Assembly (NCBI GenBank): GCA_017621875.1
Contig: JAGASE010000013.1
Coordinates: forward strand, 1-64,000
Origin: Clostridia bacterium
GTDB taxonomy: Bacteria > Bacillota > Clostridia > UBA1381
Length of the DNA stretch: 64,000 nt
Direction of reading: 5' to 3'
The position numbers were made by a program, and so were the translations under genes. The notes beneath the pieces are model-generated. The model made no database searches, had not been told where the DNA came from, and saw nothing but the letters and a program-made list of their open reading frames with translations. Numbering within the stretch: the stretch's first letter is position 1; the number at the start of each line of letters is the position of its first letter. This document shows, in pieces, positions 16,138-25,127 of the stretch.

Positions 16138-17505
16138 ATGTTAAATCCCTTTGAGATACTTGAAACCATTAATATGATTAGCAGGGAAAACCTGGATATA
16201 AGAACGATTACCATGGGAATATCCCTGAAAAATTGTGCCGACCCCGATGTTGATAAGGCGTGCGAAAAGGTGTATAAAAAAATAACGACCTATGCAAAGG
16301 ATTTAGTGGCTGTCGGCTGTGATATCGAGAAGCAGTACGGCATTCCGATTATAAACAAGCGTATATCAGTTACACCGATTGCAAGTCTTGTGGACGTGCT
16401 TGAGGAAAAAACTACCGAAAACTGCGTTAAGCTTGCCAAGGCATTGGACAGTGCCGCAAAAAAAGTCGGTGTAAACTTTATCGGCGGATATAGTGCATTG
16501 GTACATAAGGGCTTTACCGATGGCGAACGCGTGCTTATTGAGTCGATTCCCGAGGTACTTTCCTCTACCGATATTGTATGCTCAAGCGTAAATGTAGGAA
16601 CGACAAAGGCGGGTATCAACATGGACGCTGTGGCACTTATGGGCAGAATTGTAAAAAAGGCGGCGGAGCTTACAAGGGATAACGGCGGCTTTGCATGTGC
16701 CAAGCTGGTTGTGTTTGCAAACGCCGTTGAGGATAACCCCTTTATGGCAGGAGCTTTTCATGGCGAGGGTGAAGGCGAGTGCGTTATAAACGTCGGCGTA
16801 AGCGGACCGGGAGTTGTTAAATGTGCCTTGGAAAAGGTTAAGGGCGAGCCGTTTGACGTTGTTGCGGACACAATAAAGAAAACAGCGTTTAAGATTACCA
16901 GAATGGGACAGCTTGTGGCACAGGAGGCTTCAAAGAGGCTGGGAGTGCCGTTCGGCATTGTGGATTTGTCGCTTGCACCTACTCCGGCAATCGGAGACAG
17001 CGTTGCGTACATACTTGAGGAAATGGGACTTGAAAAATGCGGAACGCATGGCACAACTGCGGCACTTGCCCTTTTAAATGACGCTGTTAAAAAAGGCGGC
17101 GTTATGGCGTCGTCACATGTCGGCGGACTTTCGGGAGCATTTATTCCTGTAAGTGAGGACGCAGGCATGATAAGTGCGGCAAAGTGCGGACTTCTGACGC
17201 TGGAAAAGCTGGAGGCAATGACCTGTGTATGCTCTGTAGGACTTGACATGATTGCGGTGCCGGGCGATACCACAGCAGAAACAATTTCGGCTATTATAGC
17301 GGACGAAGCTGCAATCGGTATGGTAAATACAAAAACAACCGCAGTGAGAATTATTCCTGCACCGGGCAAAAAGGTTGGTGATACGGTAGAGTTCGGCGGA
17401 CTTTTGGGCAGCGGACCTATTATGCCGGTAAAGGAATATTCAAGCAGCGAATTTATAGCACGCGGCGGAAGGATTCCCGCACCGCTGCAGGCTTTAAAGA
17501 ATTAA
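16138..17505 (+). CDS. UPF0210/DUF711 family protein ('PFL family')
   Basis: A 455-aa cytosolic protein of the UPF0210 family, once annotated by distant similarity as pyruvate-formate-lyase-like and still without a demonstrated reaction to my knowledge. Length is typical. Gly-rich conserved blocks include [21 protein letters not shown] and the C-terminal [17 protein letters not shown]. The conserved pairing with the small ACT protein upstream suggests an amino-acid-responsive enzyme. Start codon and spacing (AAGGAGTAGAGGTT) are good. Confidence 0.88.
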   Translation: MLNPFEILETINMISRENLDIRTITMGISLKNCADPDVDKACEKVYKKITTYAKDLVAVGCDIEKQYGIPIINKRISVTPIASLVDVLEEKTTENCVKLAKALDSAAKKVGVNFIGGYSALVHKGFTDGERVLIESIPEVLSSTDIVCSSVNVGTTKAGINMDAVALMGRIVKKAAELTRDNGGFACAKLVVFANAVEDNPFMAGAFHGEGEGECVINVGVSGPGVVKCALEKVKGEPFDVVADTIKKTAFKITRMGQLVAQEASKRLGVPFGIVDLSLAPTPAIGDSVAYILEEMGLEKCGTHGTTAALALLNDAVKKGGVMASSHVGGLSGAFIPVSEDAGMISAAKCGLLTLEKLEAMTCVCSVGLDMIAVPGDTTAETISAIIADEAAIGMVNTKTTAVRIIPAPGKKVGDTVEFGGLLGSGPIMPVKEYSSSEFIARGGRIPAPLQALKN

Positions 17506-17586
17506 GGCTAAAATAGAGAGAATAGTAAACTGCAAATTATCAAACAGATTAATAAATAAGTTTTATAATCAGAGGGAGTTTAGCAA

Positions 17587-18789
17587 ATGAATCACAAGAG
17601 AAACGGCATTATATTTTTAATTGTATACCTTGCCTATACGTCAATTTATGTTGCAAGAGTGAACCTGTCAATGGCAGGACCGGAGCTGATTGCGGCTAAC
17701 GTGCTGGATACGGTGCAGATAGGAATGCTGGGAAGCGTATTTTCGACTGTATTTGCAATAGGAAGACTTTTAAACGGAGGTCTGAGCGATACAAGACCGC
17801 CGTGGACTATGATAACTATAGGTCTGGTGATTGCCGGAATAAGCAATATCCTTGTCGGATTTTTTCCGCCGTTTATGGGGATTTTTGTTTTGTGGGCAGT
17901 AAATGCGTATGCACAATCGATGCTCTGGAGCTCGGTGCTGTGCGTTGTTTCAAGCATGTATGATGAGCAGAAGGCTAAAAAGAAAACCTCGCTTATGGTA
18001 ACCTCGGTTGCGGCAGGCAATATCGTTGGTATTCTGATTAATACATGGCTTATTACAAATTTCGGAGCGGAATTTGCATTTGTCGTGCCGGGTGCAATAA
18101 CAATTCTTTTGGGCGGAGCTGTAGCCTTGACTATACGTAAAATTCCGGCTGTAAGCGGTAAGTCGGGAAAGCACTTATCGATGGCAGGACTTTTGAAAAA
18201 CAAGGATATGCGTTTGATGAGTATTCCCGCACTGTTCCATGGTGTGATGAAGGAAAATATAAGCCTGTGGATGACGGTTTACCTTGTGGACAAATTTGCG
18301 GTAGACCTTACTACCTCGGCAGGCTTTGTGTTATTCATACCTGCCCTCGGCTTTGTGGGAAGATGTCTGTATCCTGTATGCTTTAAGCTGTGCGGCGAAA
18401 GAGAAAACGTTGTATCGGTATTCGGATTTATTGCATGTATACTGTTTTCAATTCCGATTGCAGCAGGCGGCATATCTCCTGCTGTTGCAGTGATTTGTCT
18501 CAGCGTAATTTATACAGCGGCATCTATAGTAAATACATCAATTCTGTCTATCTATCCGATTCGTTTTACAAAAACCGGAAATGTGGCATCGGTCAGCGGA
18601 ATGATGGATTTTGCTACATATTTAGGTGCAGGAATAAGCTCGGTGATTTACGGAGCGGCTATAAAGGCGTTCGGCTATTCCTCGATGTTTGTTTCATGGG
18701 CGGTTATATCAGTTGTTTCTATAGCTGCATTAGTTGGAATACTCAAAAATGAAAAGAAAACGGCTGTTTGTGCCGAAGAAAACGAATAG
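17587..18789 (+). CDS. MFS transporter (OPA-like)
   Basis: A 400-aa major facilitator superfamily permease with about 12 predicted membrane helices. The N-terminus (YLAYTSIYVARVNLSMAGPE) and the loop after helix 2 (GRLLNGGLSD) recall the organophosphate:phosphate antiporter branch (GlpT/UhpT-like), so a phosphorylated or anionic organic substrate is plausible but not demonstrated. Ribosome binding site GAGGGAG 9 bases before the ATG. It is separated from UPF0210 by 81 bases and from the downstream regulator by its own weak terminator, so it may be independently expressed. Confidence 0.85.
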   Translation: MNHKRNGIIFLIVYLAYTSIYVARVNLSMAGPELIAANVLDTVQIGMLGSVFSTVFAIGRLLNGGLSDTRPPWTMITIGLVIAGISNILVGFFPPFMGIFVLWAVNAYAQSMLWSSVLCVVSSMYDEQKAKKKTSLMVTSVAAGNIVGILINTWLITNFGAEFAFVVPGAITILLGGAVALTIRKIPAVSGKSGKHLSMAGLLKNKDMRLMSIPALFHGVMKENISLWMTVYLVDKFAVDLTTSAGFVLFIPALGFVGRCLYPVCFKLCGERENVVSVFGFIACILFSIPIAAGGISPAVAVICLSVIYTAASIVNTSILSIYPIRFTKTGNVASVSGMMDFATYLGAGISSVIYGAAIKAFGYSSMFVSWAVISVVSIAALVGILKNEKKTAVCAEENE

Positions 18790-18795
18790 AACTTT

Positions 18796-18828
18796 AGCGG
18801 AACGGCGATTTGTGCTGCTCCGCTTTTG
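18796..18828 (+). terminator. Weak terminator after the MFS gene
   Basis: AGCGGA (18796-18801) pairs with TCCGCT (18819-18824), followed by TTTGT. Long loop and short T tract. Confidence 0.4.
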
Positions 18829-18901
18829 TATAATAGAAATATTGCTTATTAACAAAATTTGAAAAAGTCTCTTTTCTGCCATGGGAAAATATGAAAAAGT
18901 A

Positions 18902-18930
18902 TTGACAAATTTTGCTTATTATGATAATAT
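18902..18930 (+). promoter_or_regulatory. Promoter of the TetR regulator and probably the fab operon
   Basis: TTGACA (18902-18907), 17-bp spacer, TG at 18922-18923 and TAATAT (18925-18930). A palindrome begins 2 bases downstream. No other strong promoter was seen before fabH. Confidence 0.7.
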
Positions 18931-18931
18931 A

Positions 18932-18956
18932 TTTTCAGCATACAGTGTGCTGAAAA
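18932..18956 (+). promoter_or_regulatory. Operator 1: palindrome at the tetR promoter
   Basis: TTTTCAGCA (18932-18940) and TGCTGAAAA (18948-18956) are inverted repeats with a 7-base centre, placed directly after the -10 where a repressor would block initiation. Its core 18936-18954 matches 15 of 19 bases with the site before fabH. Confidence 0.65.
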
Positions 18957-18968
18957 ATGGAGGGTTTT

Positions 18969-19547
18969 ATGAAGGCTGAAAAAGGTAACCTGATTTCTGA
19001 TTCGATATCTGATGAAATTGTCAGAATTGCAGAGGAAATAGCAATTAAAGACGGTGCAAAAAACGTAAATGTAAGCAGGATTATATCCGAAATGGGCGTT
19101 ACTAACAGAGTTTTTTATAATCGGTTTCATAACATCGGCGAGGTTTTGGAAAGAGTTTATTCAAGAGCTGTTTCGGAGATGAAAAAAAGCCTTAATTCTG
19201 AATATGACAGAAAAACACAGTTTTTTGAGTATGTAATGGATATTTCGGTTAAGGTGCTTATAAACACCTACGATGTAAAAAAAGAGTTCAGCCAGTATAT
19301 GTTTGAATTTGATTCGCATTCTGAGGAAAACCGTATTTGGTGGACGAATCAAATTAAGAAAATAATTGATGAAGCAGTGGCGAACGGTCATATTAAAAGC
19401 GTTGATTCTGATATGCTCAGCTATGCCATATGGTGCTTTTTCCGCGGATATAACGCTGACGCGGTAAACCGTAATCTTTCAAAAGAGGAAGCGGTAAGGA
19501 ACTTTAAGTTTGGTCTGGAGTGTCTTATTAACGGATTAAAGGCATAA
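18969..19547 (+). CDS. TetR family regulator, candidate regulator of the fab operon
   Basis: A 192-aa one-component regulator. Residues 20-60 form the TetR-type helix-turn-helix (VNVSRIISEMGVTNRVFYNRFHNI), and the rest is an all-helical ligand-binding domain. GGAGGG lies 5 bases before the ATG. The gene lies immediately upstream of fabH in the same orientation, and its promoter and the fabH upstream region carry related palindromes, so autoregulation plus control of fatty acid synthesis is inferred. This would differ from the FapR (B. subtilis) and MarR-type FabT (streptococci) schemes. An acyl-ACP or acyl-CoA ligand is plausible but unproven. Confidence 0.85.
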   Translation: MKAEKGNLISDSISDEIVRIAEEIAIKDGAKNVNVSRIISEMGVTNRVFYNRFHNIGEVLERVYSRAVSEMKKSLNSEYDRKTQFFEYVMDISVKVLINTYDVKKEFSQYMFEFDSHSEENRIWWTNQIKKIIDEAVANGHIKSVDSDMLSYAIWCFFRGYNADAVNRNLSKEEAVRNFKFGLECLINGLKA

Positions 19548-19577
19548 GATTTTAAACGGAAAGCATTAAAAAAAACT

Positions 19578-19596
19578 CGGCACAAAATGTGCTGAA
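19578..19596 (+). promoter_or_regulatory. Operator 2: related palindrome before fabH
   Basis: CGGCAC and GTGCTG flank AAAAT, and the 19 bases match operator 1 at 15 positions. It lies 14 bases before the fabH start and overlaps the region of the ribosome binding site (TGAGGT). Confidence 0.55.
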
Positions 19597-19610
19597 ATGA
19601 GGTAAAGATT

Positions 19611-20564
19611 ATGTCTATTAAAGTTTTGGGAACAGGGTTTTATGTGCCACAAAGGGTGGTTACAAACGATGATTTGGCGAATATGGTGGAAACCTCTGAC
19701 GAATGGATTACTCAGAGAGTAGGTGTACGCGAAAGACGTGTTTCGACCGACGAAACGGCGGCGGATTTTGCGATAGGTGCGGCATTTGAGGCACTTGAGG
19801 CATCGGGCGTCAGTGTAGAAGAGATAGATTTGATTATTGCAGCGTCTATCACATCGGAAACGATTTGCCCGACGGTTGCCGGAGCTGTGCAGCAGAAAAT
19901 CGGTGCAAGCTGCCCGGCGTTTGATATAAACTCGGCATGCAGCGGCTTCCTTTTTGCACTTGATACGGCTGTTTCGTATATTATGAGAGGCAATATCCGC
20001 AATGCATTGGTAATCGGTGCAGAGCGTCTTAGTAAAATTGTAAATTGGACGGACAGGAATACCTGTGTTATTTTCGGCGACGGTGCGGGTGCATGCGTTG
20101 TTGCACCGGGCGAGAATTATCTGTCGTCTGTTATCTCTACCGAGGGTGGAGACAGCGTGCTGAAAATCCCCGGATATTCCGGGGCATCGCCTTTTTACAA
20201 AGGAATTACAGAGGATCCGTTCATATTTATGGACGGACAGGAAACCTTCAAGTTTGCTGTCAGCAGAATTGTAAGGGATATAAAATATGTTGCCGAAAAG
20301 GCAGGTATTTCCCTTGATGAGATTGACCATGTGGTGACTCATCAGGCGAATATCAGAATTATAGAGTATGCGTCAAAGCGGCTGAAAATTCCTATGGAAA
20401 AATTCTTTGTAAATATTGATAAATACGGAAATACTTCAGCGGCGAGCGTGCCGATTGCTCTTGCGGAGCTTGACAGGTCGGGACGCTTAAAACGCGGAGA
20501 CAATGTTGTTATGTCTGCTTTCGGCGGCGGTTTATCAAGTGCTGCCTGCATTATAAAGTGGTAA
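19611..20564 (+). CDS. fabH: 3-oxoacyl-ACP synthase III (KAS III)
   Basis: A 317-aa thiolase-fold enzyme that condenses an acyl-CoA primer with malonyl-ACP to begin type II fatty acid synthesis. The catalytic triad is visible as Cys110 (NSACSGF), His244 (THQANIR) and Asn274 (KYGNTSAAS), at almost the same positions as in E. coli FabH. Length is typical. It is the first biosynthetic gene of the cluster, 63 bases after the TetR regulator, with a candidate operator in the gap. Confidence 0.97.
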   Translation: MSIKVLGTGFYVPQRVVTNDDLANMVETSDEWITQRVGVRERRVSTDETAADFAIGAAFEALEASGVSVEEIDLIIAASITSETICPTVAGAVQQKIGASCPAFDINSACSGFLFALDTAVSYIMRGNIRNALVIGAERLSKIVNWTDRNTCVIFGDGAGACVVAPGENYLSSVISTEGGDSVLKIPGYSGASPFYKGITEDPFIFMDGQETFKFAVSRIVRDIKYVAEKAGISLDEIDHVVTHQANIRIIEYASKRLKIPMEKFFVNIDKYGNTSAASVPIALAELDRSGRLKRGDNVVMSAFGGGLSSAACIIKW

Positions 20565-20591
20565 AAATTAATTATTTTGGAGGAAAAAAAC

Positions 20592-20810
20592 ATGACATTA
20601 GAAAAAATCAAAAACTTATTGGCAGAGCATCTTGAAATAGATGCAGAGGAAATCACAGAGGAAACAACTTTCGAGGATTTGGGAGTTGACTCACTGGACA
20701 CAGTTGAAATTATGATGGAAATGGAAGATGAGTTTGGTATCGAAATTAAGCCGGCAGAGGCAGGAAAGTCTGTTGCAGAGCTGGTTAAGTACATCGATTC
20801 AAAGCTTTGA
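20592..20810 (+). CDS. acpP: Acyl carrier protein (fab-operon copy)
   Basis: A 72-aa acidic ACP with the phosphopantetheine attachment Ser34 in GVDSLD. The ATG at 20592 follows TGGAGG with suitable spacing. It differs clearly from the rnc-linked ACP (for example, its C-terminus ends VAELVKYIDSKL), so the genome has at least two carriers. Position between fabH and fabK makes it the likely dedicated carrier of this fatty acid synthase, co-regulated with it. Confidence 0.95.
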   Translation: MTLEKIKNLLAEHLEIDAEEITEETTFEDLGVDSLDTVEIMMEMEDEFGIEIKPAEAGKSVAELVKYIDSKL

Positions 20811-20826
20811 TAAAGGAAAAGAAAAA

Positions 20827-21771
20827 ATGATTTATACACCTATTTGTGAAATGCTGGGTATTAAATATCCTATATTCCAGGGCGGTATGGCACATATCTC
20901 CGACGCTCATCTTGCGGCGGCGGTTTCAGAGGCAGGCGGTCTTGGAATAATATCTGCGGCAAGCGGAGATCTTGAATGGATTGCAAATCAGATTGATATT
21001 GCACGCTCGCTTACCGATAAGCCCTTTGGCGTAAATATTATGCTGCTTGGGCAGAATGTTGATAAAATCGCAGAGCTTTGCACAGAGAAAAAGGTGGCTG
21101 TTGTAACGACAGGTGCAGGAAATCCCGAAAGGTATGTTCCTATGTGGAAGGAAGCCGGTATAAAGGTTATACCGGTTGTTCCTTCGGCGTCGCTTGCTAA
21201 GCTTTGTATGCGTTCGGGTGCGGACGCTGTTATTGCAGAGGGCGGCGAATCGGGAGGTCATGTAGGTGATATGACTACAATGGCTCTTGTACCGCAGGTT
21301 GTAAATGCTGTAGACATTCCTGTTATTGCTGCCGGCGGAATTGCCGACGGAAGAGGAGTTGCCGCTGCATTTATGCTGGGTGCCTGCGGCGTTCAGCTTG
21401 GAACAAGATTTCTTACAGCCGAGGAATGTAACATCAGCCGTACCTATAAGGATAAAATCTTAAAGGCAAACGATACTGCAACCATAGTTACGGGAAAGCG
21501 TTTGGGACACCCGGTACGAAGCCTGAAAAGCCCGTTTTCAAGAGGCTATGCAAAGGCAGAGTATTCTGATATTTCAGATGAGGAGCTTGAGGCAATGGCT
21601 GTAGGCACTTTGAGGCTTGCAGTGTGCGATGGCGATGAGAAAAAAGGCTGCTTTTTGGCAGGTCAGATTTCGGGACTTGTAAACAGAGAGCAAAGCTGTA
21701 AGGAAATAGTTGAAGAAATTTTTTCGGAGACTGAAATTGTATTAAACGGAGCAAAAAAATGGGTAAAATAG
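20827..21771 (+). CDS. fabK: Enoyl-ACP reductase II (FabK)
   Basis: A 314-aa FMN-dependent TIM-barrel enzyme of the nitronate monooxygenase-like family that reduces trans-2-enoyl-ACP in each elongation cycle. The N-terminal strand YPIFQGGMAHISDAHLAAAV and the flavin/phosphate segments EGGESGGHVG and AAGGIADGRGVAAAFMLGA are characteristic. FabK replaces the triclosan-sensitive FabI, as in many Bacillota. The start is ATG 20827, 16 bases after acp. The 3' end overlaps fabD by 13 bases. Confidence 0.95.
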   Translation: MIYTPICEMLGIKYPIFQGGMAHISDAHLAAAVSEAGGLGIISAASGDLEWIANQIDIARSLTDKPFGVNIMLLGQNVDKIAELCTEKKVAVVTTGAGNPERYVPMWKEAGIKVIPVVPSASLAKLCMRSGADAVIAEGGESGGHVGDMTTMALVPQVVNAVDIPVIAAGGIADGRGVAAAFMLGACGVQLGTRFLTAEECNISRTYKDKILKANDTATIVTGKRLGHPVRSLKSPFSRGYAKAEYSDISDEELEAMAVGTLRLAVCDGDEKKGCFLAGQISGLVNREQSCKEIVEEIFSETEIVLNGAKKWVK

Positions 21772-22679
21772 CATTTGTTTTTTCAGGACAGGGAGCACAG
21801 TACAGCGGCATGGGAAAGTCGCTTTACGATATGGGCGGCCCTGCCAAAAAGCTGTATGACGAGGCTGAAGAGCTTCGCAGCGGCACAATGAATCAGTCCT
21901 TTTGCGGCAGCGATGAGGAGCTGAAAAGAACAATAAATACTCAGCCATGCCTTTATTTGGTAGAAATGGCTGCAGCACTTTCTTTGAATGAAAATGGCAT
22001 TTTTGCTGACGGAGTTGCGGGATTTTCTTTAGGCGAGATTGCGGCACTTGCATATGCAGGTGCGTATTCTCATAAGGATGGCTTTAAAATCGTTACAAAG
22101 CGTGGCGAGGTTATGGACGCAGCGGGCAGCGGTACAGATACTGCAATGTGTGCTGTGATTAAGCTGGACAGCAAAACCGTGGCAGATACTGCATCAGAAT
22201 TTGAAAGCCTTTATGCAGTTAATTTTAATTCACCGGGTCAAACAGTTGTTTCGGGACTAAAGAGCAGCATGGCGGCGTTTGAGGAGAAGGCAAAGGAGCT
22301 TGGCGGAAGATGCATACCGCTTGCGGTAAGTGCGGCTTTCCATTCTCCGTTTATGAATGATGCGGCAGAAAGCTTTGCCGAGGCACTTTCGGGCTTTGAA
22401 ATAAAGACTCCCGAAACTCCTGTATATTCAAATTTTACGGCACAGCCGTACGGCGAGAATGTGACGGATAATCTAAAAATGCAGATGAAAAGCCCTGTCA
22501 GATGGCAGGAAACTATTGAAAATATGATTGCCGACGGCTATACAACCTTTATAGAGGTCGGTGCCGGAAAGACTCTTTGCGGTCTTATTAAGAAGATTTC
22601 CAAGGAAGTAAGCGTATATTCTGTTGAAAATGCGGAAACGCTTGCGGATACTGTAAGGAGTGTGAAGGAAAATGCTTAA
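21759..22679 (+). CDS. fabD: Malonyl-CoA:ACP transacylase
   Basis: A 306-aa acyltransferase that moves malonyl from CoA to ACP. FSGQGAQYSGMGKSLYDMGG opens the protein. The nucleophile is Ser90 in GFSLGE and the catalytic His195 is in AFHSPFM. Overlaps with fabK (13 bases) and fabG (8 bases) indicate tight translational coupling in the elongation operon. Confidence 0.97.
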   Translation: MGKIAFVFSGQGAQYSGMGKSLYDMGGPAKKLYDEAEELRSGTMNQSFCGSDEELKRTINTQPCLYLVEMAAALSLNENGIFADGVAGFSLGEIAALAYAGAYSHKDGFKIVTKRGEVMDAAGSGTDTAMCAVIKLDSKTVADTASEFESLYAVNFNSPGQTVVSGLKSSMAAFEEKAKELGGRCIPLAVSAAFHSPFMNDAAESFAEALSGFEIKTPETPVYSNFTAQPYGENVTDNLKMQMKSPVRWQETIENMIADGYTTFIEVGAGKTLCGLIKKISKEVSVYSVENAETLADTVRSVKENA

Positions 22680-23409
22680 TGAAAAGGTAGCGGTTGTAAC
22701 AGGTGCATCAAGAGGAATAGGTGCTGCCATTGCAGAAAAGCTTGCAGCAAACGGTGCGGCGGTTGCCATTCTTGATATAGGAAACCTGGAGGCGGCAGAG
22801 GCACTAAAGGGAAAGATAGCTGACAACTTTGGTGTGAAGGCTATGGTATATCAGTGCGATGTGACTGACAGCGAGCAGTGCGTTGAAGTTGTAAAAAATA
22901 TTGTTTCCGAGTTCGGAAAGATTGATATTTTGGTGAATAACGCAGGAATCACACGCGATGCTCTTTTGGTAACGATGGAAGAGGAAAACTTTGATAAGGT
23001 AATAGACACAAATCTGAAGGGCTGCTTTAATATGATTAAGGCTTGCGGCAGAAACTTTATCAGAAACCGTTACGGAAAGATTATCAATATAGCGTCGGTT
23101 TCGGGACTTTTGGGAACTGCAGGACAGGCAAATTATGCAGCGTCAAAGGCGGGTGTAATTGCACTTACAAAGGTTACTGCAAGAGAATTTGGTGCAAAAA
23201 ATGTTTGCTGTAACGCAATAGCACCGGGATTTATTGAAACCGATATGACAAAGGATTTGCAAAACGGTGAGGAATATTTAAAATCTATACCGCTTAAAAG
23301 GCTTGGTAAGCCTGAAGATGTTGCAAAGCTGGCATTGTTTTTGGCAGATGAGGCGTCGGATTATATAACCGGCGAGGTTATCCGCGTTGACGGCGGTCTT
23401 GCAATATGA
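22672..23409 (+). CDS. fabG: 3-oxoacyl-ACP reductase
   Basis: A 245-aa short-chain dehydrogenase that reduces 3-oxoacyl-ACP with NADPH. The cofactor motif TGASRGIG is at residues 10-17, NNAG near 87, and the active-site Tyr155-x3-Lys159 in YAASK, preceded by the serine in NIASVSG. The C-terminal ITGEVIRVDGGLAI is typical of FabG. It overlaps fabD and precedes fabF by 31 bases. Confidence 0.97.
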   Translation: MLNEKVAVVTGASRGIGAAIAEKLAANGAAVAILDIGNLEAAEALKGKIADNFGVKAMVYQCDVTDSEQCVEVVKNIVSEFGKIDILVNNAGITRDALLVTMEEENFDKVIDTNLKGCFNMIKACGRNFIRNRYGKIINIASVSGLLGTAGQANYAASKAGVIALTKVTAREFGAKNVCCNAIAPGFIETDMTKDLQNGEEYLKSIPLKRLGKPEDVAKLALFLADEASDYITGEVIRVDGGLAI

Positions 23410-23440
23410 GCTTATAAGCAGAAAGGCAATGGGAACGAAT

Positions 23441-24679
23441 ATGAGAAGAGTAGTAATAACCGGAATGGGAGCTGTTACTCCTGTGGGCTGCGATGTTGAC
23501 ACTTTCTGGAACAGCCTCAAAAACGGTAAAAACGGAATTGATTATATAACAAGATTTGACACTTCGGATTTCCGTGTAAAGCTTGCGGCAGAGGTACGCG
23601 ACTTTGAGCCGCTTAAGTACATGGATAAGGCTGATGTGAGAAAAAATGACAGATTTGTTCAGTTCGCTTTGGCTGCAGCAGCTCAGGCGGCAGAGGACAG
23701 CGATATTGTAGGAAATATTGCACCGGAACGCTTTGGCGTATACTTCGGATCGGGCGTGGGCGGCTTTGATACCTTTATTTCGGAGCATGACAATATGCTT
23801 GCAAGAGGTGTGCAAAGAGTTTCTCCTCTTTTTATTCCTAAGATGATTTCCAACATGGGTGCAGGCAATATCGCAATTAAGCTGAATGCTAAAGGACCAT
23901 GTATATCTATTTCCACAGCATGTGCAACAGGAACTTCAGCTATCGGTGAAGCATATCGTGCAATCAAGGGCGGATATGCCGATGCAATTCTTGCAGGCGG
24001 CGTTGACGCAGCGATTTCCCCGCTGGCAGTTGCGGCATTTATGAACTGTATGGCACTTACCGAAAGTGATGATAAGGATAACGCTTCAATACCATTTGAT
24101 AAGAGAAGAAGCGGCTTTGTTATGGGTGAGGGTGCAGGTGCTTTAATCGTTGAGGACTATGAGCATGCTAAAAAGAGAAATGCAAAAATTTATGCTGAGG
24201 TTTGCGGTTACGGCAGCACCTGTGATGCACATCACGTAACTGCTCCCGACCCTGAAGCAACGGCGTCGGCGGCAGCTATAGCAGAAAGCTTAAAAGACGC
24301 AGGAGAAATTGCACCGGAGCATATTTATTTCAATGCTCACGGCACAAGTACTCCGATGAACGATAAAACCGAAACACAGGCACTTAAGAACGTATTCGGC
24401 GATGAGGCTTATAAGCTCAACATAAGCTCAACAAAGTCGATGACAGGTCATCTTTTGGGTGCGGCGGGTGCAATAGAGGCGATTGCCGCTATATACGCAC
24501 TGCGTGAGAATATTGTTCCGCCGACTATTGGCTATAAGGAAAAGGACGAGGAATGTGACCTTGATTATACTCCGAATAAGGCAAAATCGGCAGAGCTTGA
24601 GGTTGCTATGTCTGCATCTTTGGGCTTTGGCGGTCATAATGCCTGCGTTGCTTTTTCAAGATGCAATCAAGAGGAGTAA
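23441..24679 (+). CDS. fabF: 3-oxoacyl-ACP synthase II (KAS II)
   Basis: A 412-aa condensing enzyme that elongates acyl-ACP with malonyl-ACP. The Cys-His-His triad is Cys161 (STACATG), His300 (NAHGTST) and His337 (SMTGHLLG). The ATG at 23441 gives the canonical MRRVVITGMGAVTPVG N-terminus; ATG 23429 would add four residues but crowds the CAGAAAGG ribosome binding site. In many Clostridia accB follows fabF, but here fabZ follows directly after 6 bases. Confidence 0.97.
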   Translation: MRRVVITGMGAVTPVGCDVDTFWNSLKNGKNGIDYITRFDTSDFRVKLAAEVRDFEPLKYMDKADVRKNDRFVQFALAAAAQAAEDSDIVGNIAPERFGVYFGSGVGGFDTFISEHDNMLARGVQRVSPLFIPKMISNMGAGNIAIKLNAKGPCISISTACATGTSAIGEAYRAIKGGYADAILAGGVDAAISPLAVAAFMNCMALTESDDKDNASIPFDKRRSGFVMGEGAGALIVEDYEHAKKRNAKIYAEVCGYGSTCDAHHVTAPDPEATASAAAIAESLKDAGEIAPEHIYFNAHGTSTPMNDKTETQALKNVFGDEAYKLNISSTKSMTGHLLGAAGAIEAIAAIYALRENIVPPTIGYKEKDEECDLDYTPNKAKSAELEVAMSASLGFGGHNACVAFSRCNQEE

Positions 24680-24685
24680 ACACAA

Positions 24686-25102
24686 ATGAACATTGAAGAA
24701 ATAAAGAAAATTTTACCCCACAGAGATAACATGCTGCTGCTTGACGAGGCGGAGCTTAAGGACGGAAAGGCATACGGAAAGAAGAAAATTACCGGCGAGG
24801 AATGGTTTTTAAAGGGACATTTTCCCGGTAATCCTGTAGTGCCGGGCGTGATTTTGTGTGAAATTCTTGCACAATCGGTATGCGTATGTCTGGAAGGAAA
24901 GCTAAAGGACGGTCAGCTGCCGTTTTTTACGGGACTGGATAAGGTGAAATTCAGAAATCCTGTTCTGCCGGGTGATGTTTTTGAAACACAGTGCGAAATT
25001 ATTAAGGAACGCGAGCCGTTCTATTTTGCAAAGGGAACGGGAAGTGTAAACGGAAAGCTGTGCGTGAGTGCGGAATTTTCCTTTGCGGTAACCGACAAAT
25101 GA
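24686..25102 (+). CDS. fabZ: 3-hydroxyacyl-ACP dehydratase
   Basis: A 138-aa hot-dog-fold enzyme that dehydrates 3-hydroxyacyl-ACP. The active-site segment is GHFPGNPVVPGVILCE, containing the catalytic His and, on the following helix, Glu, around residues 46-62. No FabA- or FabM-type isomerase is encoded nearby, so unsaturated fatty acid formation is not explained by this cluster. RBS AGAGGAG lies 9 bases upstream. Confidence 0.96.
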   Translation: MNIEEIKKILPHRDNMLLLDEAELKDGKAYGKKKITGEEWFLKGHFPGNPVVPGVILCEILAQSVCVCLEGKLKDGQLPFFTGLDKVKFRNPVLPGDVFETQCEIIKEREPFYFAKGTGSVNGKLCVSAEFSFAVTDK

Positions 25103-25127
25103 TAATCAGATGAAGGAGTCTAATGTA

